From assembly GCA_038030265.1 (NCBI GenBank), contig CM075938.1:55297189-55361188 (forward strand): a DNA stretch of 64,000 bases. The letters run 5' to 3'. Shown here piece after piece: positions 50,700 through 62,399 of this stretch. The notes below the pieces were generated by a model. The model was not told the origin of the DNA, did no database searches, and worked only from the letters and a program-made list of their open reading frames with translations. The stretch's first letter is position 1. Each line of letters starts with the position of its first letter. Source of the DNA: Corythucha ciliata (Eukaryota; Arthropoda; Insecta; Hemiptera; Tingidae). The position numbers were made by a program, and so were the translations under genes.

Positions 50700-52960
50700 T
50701 CTTGGAACAGAAGATTCTCTCCACACTATATTCGTAACGTAAGTTACCGCCATGTTATCGCCCTCTCCCCAAGCCCCTTCACGACGTCCTTAACACTCTT
50801 CACAATTCTCTGCGTGCGAGTCCTTTTCGGAGTATTTTCGAGACAAGTTAAAACTCCCCACCTCATCTCCCGCCCACATAACCAATTTCAGAGCTTTCCC
50901 TTCTTCTGGTTAACGTAACAAGAAACGATAAATAGTCTCAGGACGTTGTTAAACTTTAAAAGGAAATCACTCGAGCGAACTTTAACTATAATTTTCAAGA
51001 TGGTAACTCGTATAAGAAAGATCGTGGTGAAGGGGGTGGGTGAGGGGGTTGGCAGTGGCAAGGGAATTTAACTAACTTCATAAAGTATGCATGTGGCAAT
51101 TTAGTGAAGTTCTTTATCGTTCACCCCTCTATCCATCCCTCCAACGGATTCTCCTCTGTGCTAGGGGTTGTAGTGGGCCTCTAAGGTTGTATGATTTATC
51201 CCGTGAGATTCGGTCTGAAGTGTTAGCCCGGCGTGTGAAGGGCGAGGGTGGGGGTCTTAATAAAAGATCTCTTCATTTTTTCCCTCCCGAGTCCAATAAA
51301 GCGTTTTTCGGAACTGCGGTCGAGTGTAATTTGGTTATATTTTAGCCCAGCGATGCCCAGCAGGCGTTTGGAGAGTGAAAGAGTCGAGATTGTAATTTGG
51401 GAAGAGAGGCTAGCATTGTACTGAAAATAGGGATTGTGGGGGAGGGGTGGGACAAATGTGATAAGGGTGGGGTAGAAGGGTGATAGTTTGAAAAGCTTTG
51501 TTTTCTAGGTGGGTTCCAAGCGTCTGTCACCGGGGTTACAGAATGACAAATGTGACCCCTCGCGATGAAGCTTTTTAGAGGCTCGTTTCGCGAAACCCAA
51601 CTAAACAAATGGCTTTTCTCTTTGTGTAAAACCTTTTTTTTGCCACCCAACGTAGCATAAAAATAATGTTTGCCTCGAATTCTGTCGAGGAGGGTGGGGC
51701 TGCTCACTGTAGTGAATTTGTTAGCTCTTTATAAAAGAAGCTCAAAAGTTCGTAAGGCCCTACAATACCCAGTATTTTGGTCTCATCTTTTTTTTTTTAA
51801 AGGTCAATTAGGGCGAAGGAGTTTCTTCGTTATTTAGTCCTCATATTTCCAAGATTACTAAATTATTTTCGACGTTTTCTAAGAACATTCCTTCAGGGGC
51901 CCCCCGTCCACTCCCACTTTGTTGAACGTTTTTCAGAAGTTACAAATTGAGCTTAATTAAACGAAGAATCTGAAAGCTCTTAGAATAGAACGGGAACAAT
52001 AAAGTATTTATACTGTTGATTCGCAAAATGTTCTTGGTTCCCCCCTTCTCCGCACAATCCAGTCTTTCATGTCTTATCAACTGAACAGAAATCGAAGGGG
52101 AGATTGAATTGGCGGAGCGTTAGTGGTGGAGGAGGCTCCGGGAGTTTGCTTTTAATTTTAAATTCAAATTCACCGAATGAATGGTGGAAGAGAAAGAGGA
52201 AATGAAGTAAAATGGGAGAGGAGAGTATAATTAAATATTTTATCTAAGAAGCAGAGGGTAGAGGGGTATAGGAGGAAAGGGTAGAACTTATTGTTCTTAG
52301 GCCAAGTTTAGTGCAGAAAAATAAAATTTTGTTAGCTTTAAGTATCAACTAATCGAAATTTCGTTTACCTGAAATTGGATAACACAGTACAGGCTATACG
52401 TGCTACTGGGTAAAACTGCCCCCTTCCCACAAATGCTCTTTACGTTTAAAACCATCGCCCCATAGGTTTTGAATTACTCTAGTAAAACAAAAATTAGTAG
52501 ACTGTCGCTGACGCCGGGTTTCTCTTCTTTCTACTATCCTTTAAATTCAACTCTTTCTATTCCTCTGAGCCTCTTAAGAGAAGGTGATATGTGCTGACTT
52601 CAAAAGAAAGTGGAATAGACAGAGCTATATAAAACAGAGGGATTTCTAAAAGGAGCTATTTCGTGTGCATAAACGTAAATAAAACCCTTAAAAAATACAA
52701 CGAAGAGACTTTAACGAGTCTTTAAATTACTGCCTTGGTTGTCTGCTGGTGGGGCGGGGTGGGGAACTGATTAGCCAAAGTCACACAGTCTCCCTTTAAC
52801 CAAAGAATGTTACTTTTAGTCGACAAAGGCATCCCTTTATGCTTCAGTTCGCCTTCTGTGGATGACAATTAGTTCCTGCAGCAGTTCTATACAGTTATAG
52901 CCCACCACGCGCCGCCCGGCGCCAGCCGATGTCGCTCAAGAACTGCATTTGCCGAGTAAA
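50700..52960. other. gene-free region
   Basis: No gene is recognised. The minus-strand frame at 51342-51707 (121 codons) is Ser/Pro-rich with no domain. Confidence 0.5.
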
Positions 52961-53029
52961 GATGTCCTGGTAACTCAAAAATCGCGTCTGGCTCAAATCC
53001 TAACACTTTGGGGAAAACAACTACTCTGA

Positions 53030-54200
53030 AATTTTCCAGTTAACCATTGGGTGATTTTAGCTAAAACGGCCAGTTTTGGGGAACCTGAAAATCTAAATAC
53101 TTCTAGTCTCTGTCTAAATAGCAGTTTTCCCGTACTTTATCCGCGGAAGCTTGAAGGAAACATTAGCCGCGAAGTAGCTAATAATTTATCTGCATGAACG
53201 TAAGCCATCATTTACCGATTTTTCTCACTTTCATCTTGATCGTCCACAACAAGGTAACAATAGCCATCCGCCACAATGTAACGCGGCCTTCTAAAGGTAA
53301 CTTCGCGGCTAGAATAGAGAAAAAAGGCTGCTCCCCGCAGTTGTTTTAGGACCTTAACCGGATAAAGACGAGAAGGCGCACTGTAGTAGCTGTTCTTGCG
53401 GCCAAGTACGCAGAGAAAGTTGGGAAAACGCGCTAATATTCGTGGCTAAAACTGTTGAAAAGCGTGCATTGTGCAAGTAGATAAAAAAGTGAAAAGCCAC
53501 TAATTAGCAGCTAATTTAGACTAATGGCTAAAAATTGGGACAAACGCTAATCCACGGCAAAATGTGAGAAAAATCGCTAGTTCGCTAATGAAATTGACAA
53601 AACGCGCTAATTAACGGCTTAACTTGGAACAATCCTATTTCGTGGACACAACTGAAAAGAGTCGCTAATTATTTTGCGGCTAAGATTGTAAAAAAAATCG
53701 ATAATTTTCGCGAATAAAGTCTAGAGAAAACGTTAATTCGCGGATCGTAAAATTGACTAATTCACAGCTAAATTTGACAAAAACTCTAATTCACGACTAA
53801 ATGTTATTAATAGCGCTGGACTCGCGGCTACAATTTAGGAAAACACAAATCCGTGTTTTCTGAAGGCAACGTGGGGCCTGAAACCGAGAAAAAGCGCTAG
53901 TAGAAAAGAGTTGACAAAAAAATAGTCAATATGGGGCAAAAATAGTTCATACACCGCTAATTTGCGGCTAATATTGAGAAAAATCACTAATTAGCGTGGC
54001 AGAAATTAACGAAAAACGCTATACTTGCAACTCAATGTGAGAAAAAGTGCTAGTTCACTGCTGGAAAGGTTGAAATCGCTAATTTGCTGCAAAAATGAAG
54101 GAAAACTTCCATTCATGGCAAACATTGAGCAAAATCGCTAACATGGGGTAAAAACGCTACTTCGGGGATAAAATTGAGTGAGAAAAATCCAATTTTCGGT
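53030..54200. repeat. TTCGCGGCTAAATTGACAAAAACGCTAA tandem array (array H)
   Basis: This is the largest array of the window, clearest from about 53430. Each unit of roughly 30-38 bp has a CGCTAATT word, a (C/G)GCGGCTAA word and a TTGA(C/G)AAAAA linker. More than 20 diverged units are present, in no coding frame. It belongs to the same family as the arrays at 16.8, 24.6 and 62.4 kb, and SINE copy 2 lies just beyond it. Confidence 0.7.
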
Positions 54201-54204
54201 TATT

Positions 54205-54548
54205 TCATAATTTTGAAATATTCATTAACCAAAATGAGCCCTGCTCGCTCCCGGAGATTATAGAGCTTGACCTCATTAGACCGTACCTGTTACGGTCCTC
54301 TAGGTTCCTCGATTTTAAATCGGTGCGGTAACCTTACGACACCTTCACTCGGGCCTTTCATGATTCCTGTTTCTTAAGGACAAAATTGAAATATTTTTGT
54401 GTTTTTTTAAGGGCAACATTTTTGGTTTTAATCTCAAGTTTTCGTTATAGCCGCGAATTAGCGATTCATGGGGTTCACACACGGGTGTTGTGGCCAAACT
54501 AGTACAGTTCTTAGGGTTTCGTATGGTTTTCTGGTTGAACCTGTCAGT
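54205..54548. other. unique sequence between array H and the SINE
   Basis: There is no gene. A single stray array word (AGCCGCGAATTAGCGATTC, about 54449) shows that the array once extended towards the SINE insertion site. Confidence 0.5.
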
Positions 54549-54561
54549 ATGGGCTAATGTG

Positions 54562-54856
54562 CTAATGCGCGCCTCGATGGTGTAATGGATACAATGCTCG
54601 CTTCACAACCCAGCGGGCCTGGGTTCGAATCCAGCCATTGCCCATTACACTATAAGGCTGCGGCGAGCTGTGACACGGCACACTCGGCTTCGTGTGGGCG
54701 TTCCCGGCGGTGTGCGTTCAACAAACCGCGCACCGACCGAAACGCCCGCGTAACACGGGTGTGAAGTGCACAGTTAGATCTGGGTATGGCGTAGGAGCCC
54801 AAGTGAGGCTTAGGCGCCTGCCGGGTTCAAAGCCCGGCGCCCCCGACAAAAAAAAA
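54562..54856 (+). mobile_element. tRNA-derived SINE, copy 2
   Basis: The tRNA-like head carries an A box (TGGTGTAATGG, from about 54579) and an exact B box (GGTTCGAATCC, about 54622). The body is shared with copy 1. The 3' end has a strong hairpin (GCCGGG, TTCAAA loop, GCCCGGC) followed by CGACAAAAAAAAA. A perfect 13-bp direct repeat, ATGGGCTAATGTG, flanks it at 54549-54561 and 54857-54869, so the element is intact from target site to target site. The A tail and intact duplication suggest a more recent insertion than copy 1. Transcription by polymerase III from the internal promoter is expected from family knowledge. Confidence 0.92.
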
Positions 54857-54869
54857 ATGGGCTAATGTG

Positions 54870-56090
54870 AAATTGCGTCTTCGTAGTTAAGAAAAACAAA
54901 AAAAACAATAATTTTCTTATTCGCAACTGCATCTTTCCTTTCAAGTTTTGGCCATTAGATGGTTTTTGGAGAAATAACAGGGAGCTAAGTGAATTTTAAG
55001 GGAGAAAGTACCCCCCCCCCCCACCGACACCGCGCCAAAGAGAGAGAGAGAGAGAGAGTGAGAGAAGTGAGAGTGAGCAGGTGGAAAAAGAATTCACTTA
55101 GTGCGATTTTAAATCTGATTAACGTCCAGCCAACCCATTGGGTGGTGAATACTAATTTTTAAATGAGTAGCTCGGCCAAGAAAGAAAGAAAGAAACAAAC
55201 AAAGATTGTGTCCGCTTTGAAAAAATTCAGCCAACCGTCTTAGTCGCTAAAAACGCTATTAATTCACTGAGTTTCCCGCAAGTTTCACTTCCTACAGCGT
55301 GCGGGTTTGGGAGAGGGGCTAAGGTCTCAAAAAATTATTTTATTTGAAGAGAGAGGACCACTGTGCAATTTTTCTGGCATTTTAAGGTTTCACGGGTAAC
55401 TTATAACGCAGTATTACCACGCGTGTTCTTGTTTGAAACGTTCTGCCATTTTTATTTAAAGAATCTATAGTCGTGGTCATTGCGTGTGATGCTTTGATTA
55501 TCGAAAGGCTGTCGGTAGTGATGGGGAAAGGGGTTCAGCCTTGTAAAGCACCCACAAGCATCCCGACCGGTTCCACTAGACTTATTATTATCGTATATAG
55601 TTTGGTTAAGTTCGTGGCTCAAGCTTTGGCACGTTCGACAGATTTATCACTTTTACACCTTTATACGTCGAGAGGTTTCAGAGCCTTGGTTCTTATCTTA
55701 CCGCCTCACATTCTTTCCTTGTATATGTGTATTACGTTTCCACAACAGTGCTCCGTGCCATATATTCGTCTTCTAATTCTATAGAGGGAAGCTTAACCGG
55801 CGGCATTTCACGCCTTCGTTTTATCGATATGGTGCTTTATGGGTTGCCTCGAGGAAGGGAGGGGGGAATAAAAATACATCAGACGCTTTGGAATCTGGAC
55901 ATAACTTTAGAGTCAAAGGGAATTCTCCGCCCCCTCTCTTCTAGAATTTGTCCTTTCTCATTTTTATAGATCGCCTACAAAACTATAAAATTCTTGTTTG
56001 GACACTAACAGTTTTTTCTCCTTATCCGTGTCTGAAATATTTCTTCTTCTTTTTCAGTTCTGCAGTTCTGCAATTCTTCAGTTTGTTCAT
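54870..56090. other. gene-free region with simple repeats
   Basis: C12 at 55011-55022, (AG)10 at 55039-55058 and a short (AAAG)n at about 55177-55196. The frame at 55473-55784 (103 codons) is hydrophobic and unassigned. Confidence 0.5.
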
Positions 56091-56097
56091 AAGTTTG

Positions 56098-56142
56098 TAC
56101 ATTTAGTTAGTACATAACAAATTCATGTACTAACTAAATGTA
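56098..56142. repeat. perfect 18-bp stem hairpin
   Basis: TACATTTAGTTAGTACAT (56098-56115) and its exact complement (56125-56142) are separated by a 9-nt loop. The word GTACATAACAAA also appears twice as a direct repeat (about 56110 and 56151). The pairing does not extend outward, so a canonical microRNA precursor is not supported. It could be the core of an AT-rich foldback element. Confidence 0.6.
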
Positions 56143-56159
56143 GTTAGTTTGTACATAAC

Positions 56160-59070
56160 AAACCCTCGACCCCCCCCCTGACCACTTTTCACACTACACT
56201 GGAATTTTCCCGCGATTAGACAGATAGACCGCCTACAATCCTCTACAAATGGTTCACCGGCCGTGCCCTTTTCGCTTTCTTAATAGCCCCTGAATCTGGA
56301 TCGTCGGCCCAGAAAACTTGTAGCTCTGCCGAATCGTGCAAGAATGTCGTTTTTAACCCAGTCGTTGTTGTTTTAAGCTGTGGGTTCGCGTAAAAATAAT
56401 TAAAAATGAAGTAAGTTAGTTGTCGTGTTGCGCTATAGAGGTTCAAAGGGCTGTTACGCGTCTCAAATCCTATTCTTTGCACAACCTTCACCAGTGGGTT
56501 AATGATAATCATAGCTATCTCACCCAGCTCCCTTCAATATCTTCTCTCTCTCTCTTTTTTTTTTTTTTTTATTTTGAAAAGAAAAAGTGAAAGTGGTCAC
56601 CCCTGTTTCCTCCTGACCAACAGCACAAAATACGTGCCTTAGAATAAGCCCAAAAGCCGCGTATAGTTGCGGGCTGGGATTACGCTCCGCGAAACAAAAT
56701 AAAAAACGCGTGTTTTTTTTTCAACTTTTCGAAAGGAAAGGGCCTTGATGGGAAAACCTGTCTAGACTTGTACGTGTAGGCCTATGAGGAGGAAGGGGGT
56801 TCGCACGTGCTAGGAGGTTTGCACATATTTCCCGGCTACGTGACTTGCTATGACAACAGCAACAACAATAAAAAAAACGGTGATTTTTTTTCAGGGAAAA
56901 AAGAAAAACGGGAAATTATCGGATATTTTTTGCCTGATTTTGTCTCACTTTTCCTTTTTCTTTTGTTCTCTTGGGCACCCTAGGAGGTAATTGCGAGTTA
57001 CGAAACCTCCAAGAAAGGTGAAAACTGAATTTTCTCTCCAAAGGCGAGAAAAACACCTCCCACGGTGCTATTAATTAACCACTAATTGTCGCATAATTGA
57101 CGTGTCGTGAAATTTATTACATCTATGTAGGGATATTAAGATATTTTATGGAGAGCTATGTTTATTATTAAAATTCCTTAAGAAATGTGGTCGCTTTATT
57201 CTGCATTTGCTCAGCAACTTCTTATGAAGAGGGGTCAAAGTTGGTATTCATAGTGACCAAGTGTCGAAGAGGTTCTCTATCACCTATTCAGCGTTCTAAT
57301 CATGGCTGATAGAATTACAGTTATTATGCTGCTATGCGAACTATTTCCGTTTTGTACGTGGGACGAAATTATCTCCTGGCGACACGTTGTTTGTGTGTGT
57401 TACGTGCTCTAGAGAGAAACCATTTAAAAAAATAAAATAACTCGGCCTCTCGAGGGCGGCAGGATTTCTGGTCGAACGATACGATCTGAACGTAAACCTG
57501 TCACTTTCACACCCTGAAACTCGACTTCTTTGCTCGTCTCAATAAAAACTGAGAGAGAGGATGACGAGGAGGAGGAAAGAGGTACAAACAAAAATAAAAA
57601 AAAAGGATTTCACCTCTTCCCTGAGTGTTTGTTGGTTTGGCGGGGGGGGGGGGATTATAGATAACGTCGAAAATAAAAACGGAGCCTCTTGGTCCATAAA
57701 CAAAAGAGGTTAAACCGGACTTGTAGACCTCCCCATTCGGTTCATTTTTAAGGTGTTACTCAAAGTGTTCCACCCGCTCCCCCCCACCCAACAACGCACC
57801 CACTCAATGTTGTAATCTGAGTTGGAGATCAATTCCTTTTCGATTTGTGGCTTTACAAGCTTTTTAAATAAAAAAGGCTGGTGTGTATTTTTTTGTATGG
57901 TTCTTGTCGCACCTTATGCCCATATATCACTCGATTTTATTGAGTTTCTGTTAAAGGACAGACAATCTCGCAATATTAATGGGAAAGGAAAGTGGTCCCA
58001 AGGTTTGTGATAAGGAAATCGGGGGACCACACCGCATGGACTCTCCCCAGCCCTTGATGACCCTCTAAGGGCTAATCATTTTCACCCTAATGACACATCC
58101 ACGCGTATTATACAGCCCATGCGGTGAGAGCCTTTCTTAATTGATCCCACCGTCGCTACCCTCCTCTCCCATCACCACCATCGTGTTTAACGTCTTCTCA
58201 TTTTCCTACCTCATAACCCCGCTTCCGGTCGCTGTTACCCTCCCCCCTGCCCCTTCCACAAGCAAAATTGATTAAATAATACAGGAGGGCACTTCGGGCG
58301 AAGAAACAGGGGCTTCCCTTCTTACTCGGTAAGAGGAATGAAAAGGTTTGACGAGGTGAGGTAGGTAGGTTCGGAAAATCGAGTTTATATTCAAATATAC
58401 GATTTTCCCTCTTACTATCCTTCAAGGGGGGGCTTTTATGCTTTACGGCTCTGTAAACCGTCTGATCCGGTCGTTTCACAGTCGAGAAACTTGTCCTTCC
58501 CCCACCTCCTCGAAGTAGGGTATATTCCTAGTTTGGGATGCATCAAATGTTTTTTAGGTGTTTTCAAGATTTTCAGGGAGATTTGTCGGAGTACAACAAA
58601 AGGATGGGATTTCGCGCTTGCGAGCGTCGCTTGTTAATGCCCAGAAAATGATAAAATAACAAAAGGGGTAAACAAAAAATAGAAAAACAAGTGCGATAAA
58701 AAAAGGGGTGTATGATGGAAAATCCATAAAAACGAACAAGTGTAACTCATACAATGTTACCGACCTGGTGGAGGGAATAAGGGAGGAGAGAGGTTAATCC
58801 GTGGGAATTCCGGTCTTTCAGGTTGAACGAATGACAATAATATCGAAGGAGAAATTGTTGGCACATGCGAGAGGACAACGGCAGCTGGTTGGGACCAGCA
58901 CAGCCAAAGAGATTTCCCCCTTCCCTCCAAACGCCGAAAACATTTCTGGGAAAATCTGTTCACAAAACTTAAAAAGCGCCGGAAACTTAGCCTCTTTTGC
59001 CCCATCCAGTTCCTAGGGGAATGTTATCGCTCCTAAGATACAAAGAAAACTGACAGTTTTCTGCCGACTT
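56160..59070. other. gene-free region
   Basis: C9 at 56170-56178, T16 at 56555-56570 and G12 at 57642-57653. At 58026-58120 the words CACCGCATGG and CCATGCGGTG form a spaced 10-bp inverted repeat. No gene is recognised. Confidence 0.5.
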
Positions 59071-59079
59071 GGTTTTGGC

Positions 59080-59300
59080 GTTCTGTGAGTGAGGAAACAC
59101 CGAACAATTGGTTTTATGAGCGAGGAAACTCCGCGAAATTTCTGTTGTGTTGTGCGGGCAAAATCGGTTTTTTGGATGAGAAACACCGCGAAATTGTTTC
59201 TTTTTTATTATAGATGAACACCGCGAAAAAACCTAAGGGGGCAAAACCCACTTTGAAATCGGTTCTATGAGTCTGGAGATTTCGTGGTAATTAATTGACA
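59080..59300. repeat. short CTCCGCGAAATTTCTGTT array (array I)
   Basis: GAGCGAGGAAACTCCGCGAAATT, GAGAAACACCGCGAAATTG and GAACACCGCGAAAAAACC give three to five units at about 45-60 bp. The unit is close to arrays B, D and G. Confidence 0.55.
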
Positions 59301-59309
59301 ACTTACGAT

Positions 59310-61930
59310 CCACGTATTCTCTAGCCGGATATTTTTAATCTTTGGGGGTTAAATAATTAGTTTTTAGGGCCATCCTTGGGCGCCTTTTACTTAATAATTT
59401 CGGAATTCTTTGAGCGTTTCGAGAAAGTTGCCTCACAAACCTGTTAAAAGTTGCATTTAATCTAAACGGATTGAGTCGTTAAAGACGATTTTTTTTCGGG
59501 TTACATTTTAGTTACATTTTGTTTGACCTGGCTTATCTTGTTTCATGAATTAATCATGTCCTCATTAAGGAAAAGGTGTTTGTTGGGACAACTAATTAAA
59601 AGTATCCCTATTTATCAGGAAGACATAATCCTCCCTCCACCCCCTCATAAACGCACAAACACGTTCCTAAGATTTTTTTTTTAGTCCGGTGACTTTGAAT
59701 TAAGAGGTTCCTTGCGTCGTTTAAAACAGAATCGGTCATTATAGGGCACCAGAATTCGTTCGTTCGTTTTTTCTTCCTCCTCGGAATTCTCTTTTGTGTA
59801 GGACGATTGTGTACGAAGTGAAGAGTTATATGGATGAGCGGGTGGTGGTGGCTGAGGATCAGAAGATCCCGCGAGGAGGGGTCTCTCGAGCGTCTCGACG
59901 CGACGACGGAAGGATCGTGTAGCGAGAGTAAGATGATGAGGAGGGGGTGTGGAGAGGGGAGATAAATTAAGACATTCGAATACATTACCTATAGCATCAC
60001 GGGTGGTCTTTTCTTGATCGTTTTTTTCCTCTCTCTCACTCACTCTCTTTCTCTTCTTCAAGGGCCCTTCCTCCCAGCTTCAACCGTGTTACGCTTCTCC
60101 TCCGATAATCCCCGCTGTTTTTGAAGATCTTTCACCCTGTGGAAAAGAAAGAAAAACGAAATCTGTCGTCTCTAATTAATTTAATAGCCTTTATAACACT
60201 TCCACCTTTCGCGATAAACATCTTCCCCTCCCCCTTCATGATTTCGACTCATTTTAAGAGAGGGTGTCCACCTCCCGTGCGGAACGTGCAAAACTCGCTT
60301 GTTTGTAAAATACAAGGGTCGTCACCATCGGACGGTATAGGAGTAACGCATTAAAGCGTGACACAGACGGGGGTTTGACGAGAGGGGGGAAAGGGCTAAT
60401 TACCAGGATCCGATGGCCCGCGGGAGGAATTCTCATCAACATGAAAATTTTCAGCTTGGACCAAGTATAGAAAAGACATGGAAGGAGGGGGGGAGGGAGC
60501 TTAATAAGGTCGGTGGCTAAACCATTTTCACGACATCAAAAGGAGTGGTGGGTTGATGGGGGGTGTTTTTGAGCGGTCAAATTATGTTAATGTATTTCAC
60601 GGTATGGTCTGGTTGGGGGGGGGGGAAGCTATATCGTTCGTTTATAATAACCAGAGCGTCCAAAACGAAATCAACCAAAAATTATGTTCCTAAAAAAAAA
60701 ATTAGATCTCGTGAGAATGTATAAAGCTTGGAGTGCTTTGAAGTGAGGAAACAAGATACGAATCTGATAGAACGGTGTAACTCGAAACTTCTTAGCCGCA
60801 TAACAAGCCCCCTCGTTAGATGCGTTTCATTGCTAATTAGCACTTTTTCTTAATAGTTTCCCTCGCACGAGGTTACTCTCTTCGTGAGACTAGGTATTTG
60901 ATCTAAGGCGATTGACGAAAAATCGTTAAAATTTAACGATATGATACGACCTCTTCCCCTACCACCAACACCAATCTTGTTAATATTCAAGTCTTAAAAC
61001 TTTTGAGACGGAAGCTAATAAAAAGGACGGACTTTAATTTAGTTCCTTTTCGAGTTTAGAAAGCTATAGGGACGAATAGAATGACTTTCTTACAGTTTTT
61101 ATCAGGGAAAGATTTATGAATGTTAAGTCTCCCAGCGCCTATCCTCTAGTCACCTCCAGGGAAATTTCGTAGCTCTTGGCCTAATGTTTTGTGATTTTGT
61201 GGAACAACTTGTTTTATTTCACGCCTTCTATATCAACATAAATATTTGTGCCCGGCGGGCTCATGAACGAAAGAAAGCTGGAAAAATCCTTTCATCTGCG
61301 TTTGATCATTACACATCCGCAATAACTCCCCCCTCCCCAACTAATTCTACGGCTCGTCGTTAGCTATAAAGAGGTTGGCTGAGTTGGGTAGAGAAGGGTA
61401 TAACGAGGGTTCGAACTAAATAATGACTCGCTGCGGTATAATTAGCGGGTTTCAAACACGCGGTCGTTACTGTGTAGTAACCCCTACCCCACTAGCACAA
61501 ATACACCGAGTTTTCATACGCCATAACGAAAGATGAAAAAAAAAAAAAAAAAAAGAAAAAAAAAAGGGAAAAAAGTTCGCTGTAACCGTGAAATTGACAT
61601 TGTGCTCACACTCATGTAATATACGCCCCGTGTATAGTTCGCGAAGGGAGTGTAATTAGTTCGGGGGGTCTAAAACAACCCCCTCGGCTGCGTTGTAGTT
61701 GTTTTTTCTTGTTTTTAATTTAACAAAGTCAGTATGGACAACGCCCACAGTTTCCCCGAATAAGGAGGATCGTAAATCAAGGTTTGAATAAAATGGAAAA
61801 CGCTTGATGTTTGAAATCCATTGTAGTGTTTTGTGTCTTTCAGTTGACGGTAGTCAACTGGCGTTAATCGTTTTTTTTTTGTTTTTTTTGCGGTGCCTTT
61901 TGTCTTCTCTCTTTTTTTCGCACTGCTTTT
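59310..61930. other. gene-free region
   Basis: G11 at 60615-60625, an interrupted palindrome ATCGTTAAA-A-TTTAACGAT at 60922-60940, and A19 at 61536-61554. The opposing frames at 59608-60061 are the Arg/Glu- and Ser/Pro-rich products of a purine-rich stretch. No gene. Confidence 0.5.
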
Positions 61931-62390
61931 CACCGGATGACAAGTATCGCCGTGTGTCGGTCCTTCAAGACCGAGAAGCAGCCCACCCCGACCGCTACGC
62001 CCTGGTAGATTCTCCCTCCTCCCCACCACTCCGTGGCCATCATCAAACCGCCAATTTAGCGGCTCCTCATCTCCTGAAACTTGGAATTGGGCGGCTATTA
62101 GCCCTTCAGGAACTTTTGGTTCATGTGACTCTCATGCTCCAGCACCAAACGAAGGGTGGCCAGCTGCGGGCCGTGTCACACAGCTTATTCCGCGCTTCAT
62201 GTGAGTGATTACAGCTCAAGGATGGCGCTCGTCGTCTGTCGTGGTCGCTTAGCCGCGAGGTCCGAGCCCACTCGCTGATTTTCAGATCTCAATGACGTAA
62301 TTTCGTGGTTAGTATCAATCAAGCTTTTGGGCGTTCTCGAGGCCGGCTGAACCGGAGTCCGCGCGGACACTCGAAAAAATACCCCGAAAC
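61930..62390. other. GC-richer segment of unknown origin
   Basis: Visibly richer in GC than its surroundings and free of homopolymers. The plus strand is open from 61804 to 62208, but the first part of that frame is encoded by a T-rich tract. The segment from about 61935 has balanced composition without any family resemblance. It could be an exon, the 5' region of a retrotransposon (the jockey fragment lies 420 bp downstream beyond array J), or a CpG-richer unique patch. Confidence 0.3.
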
Positions 62391-62399
62391 TTGCTATTT

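Noticed and set aside
52355..52385. Minus-strand CCAATTTCAG|GTAAAC
   Set aside because: Weak, purine-interrupted tract; likely chance.
53030..54200. CRISPR-like spacing of repeats in array H
   Set aside because: Units are degenerate and contiguous with no conserved repeat/spacer division, and the genome is animal.
54567..54645. Possible genuine tRNA gene (A and B boxes present at both SINE loci)
   Set aside because: The anticodon stem does not pair, the acceptor ends do not match, and the sequence continues into a repeated body bounded by target duplications.
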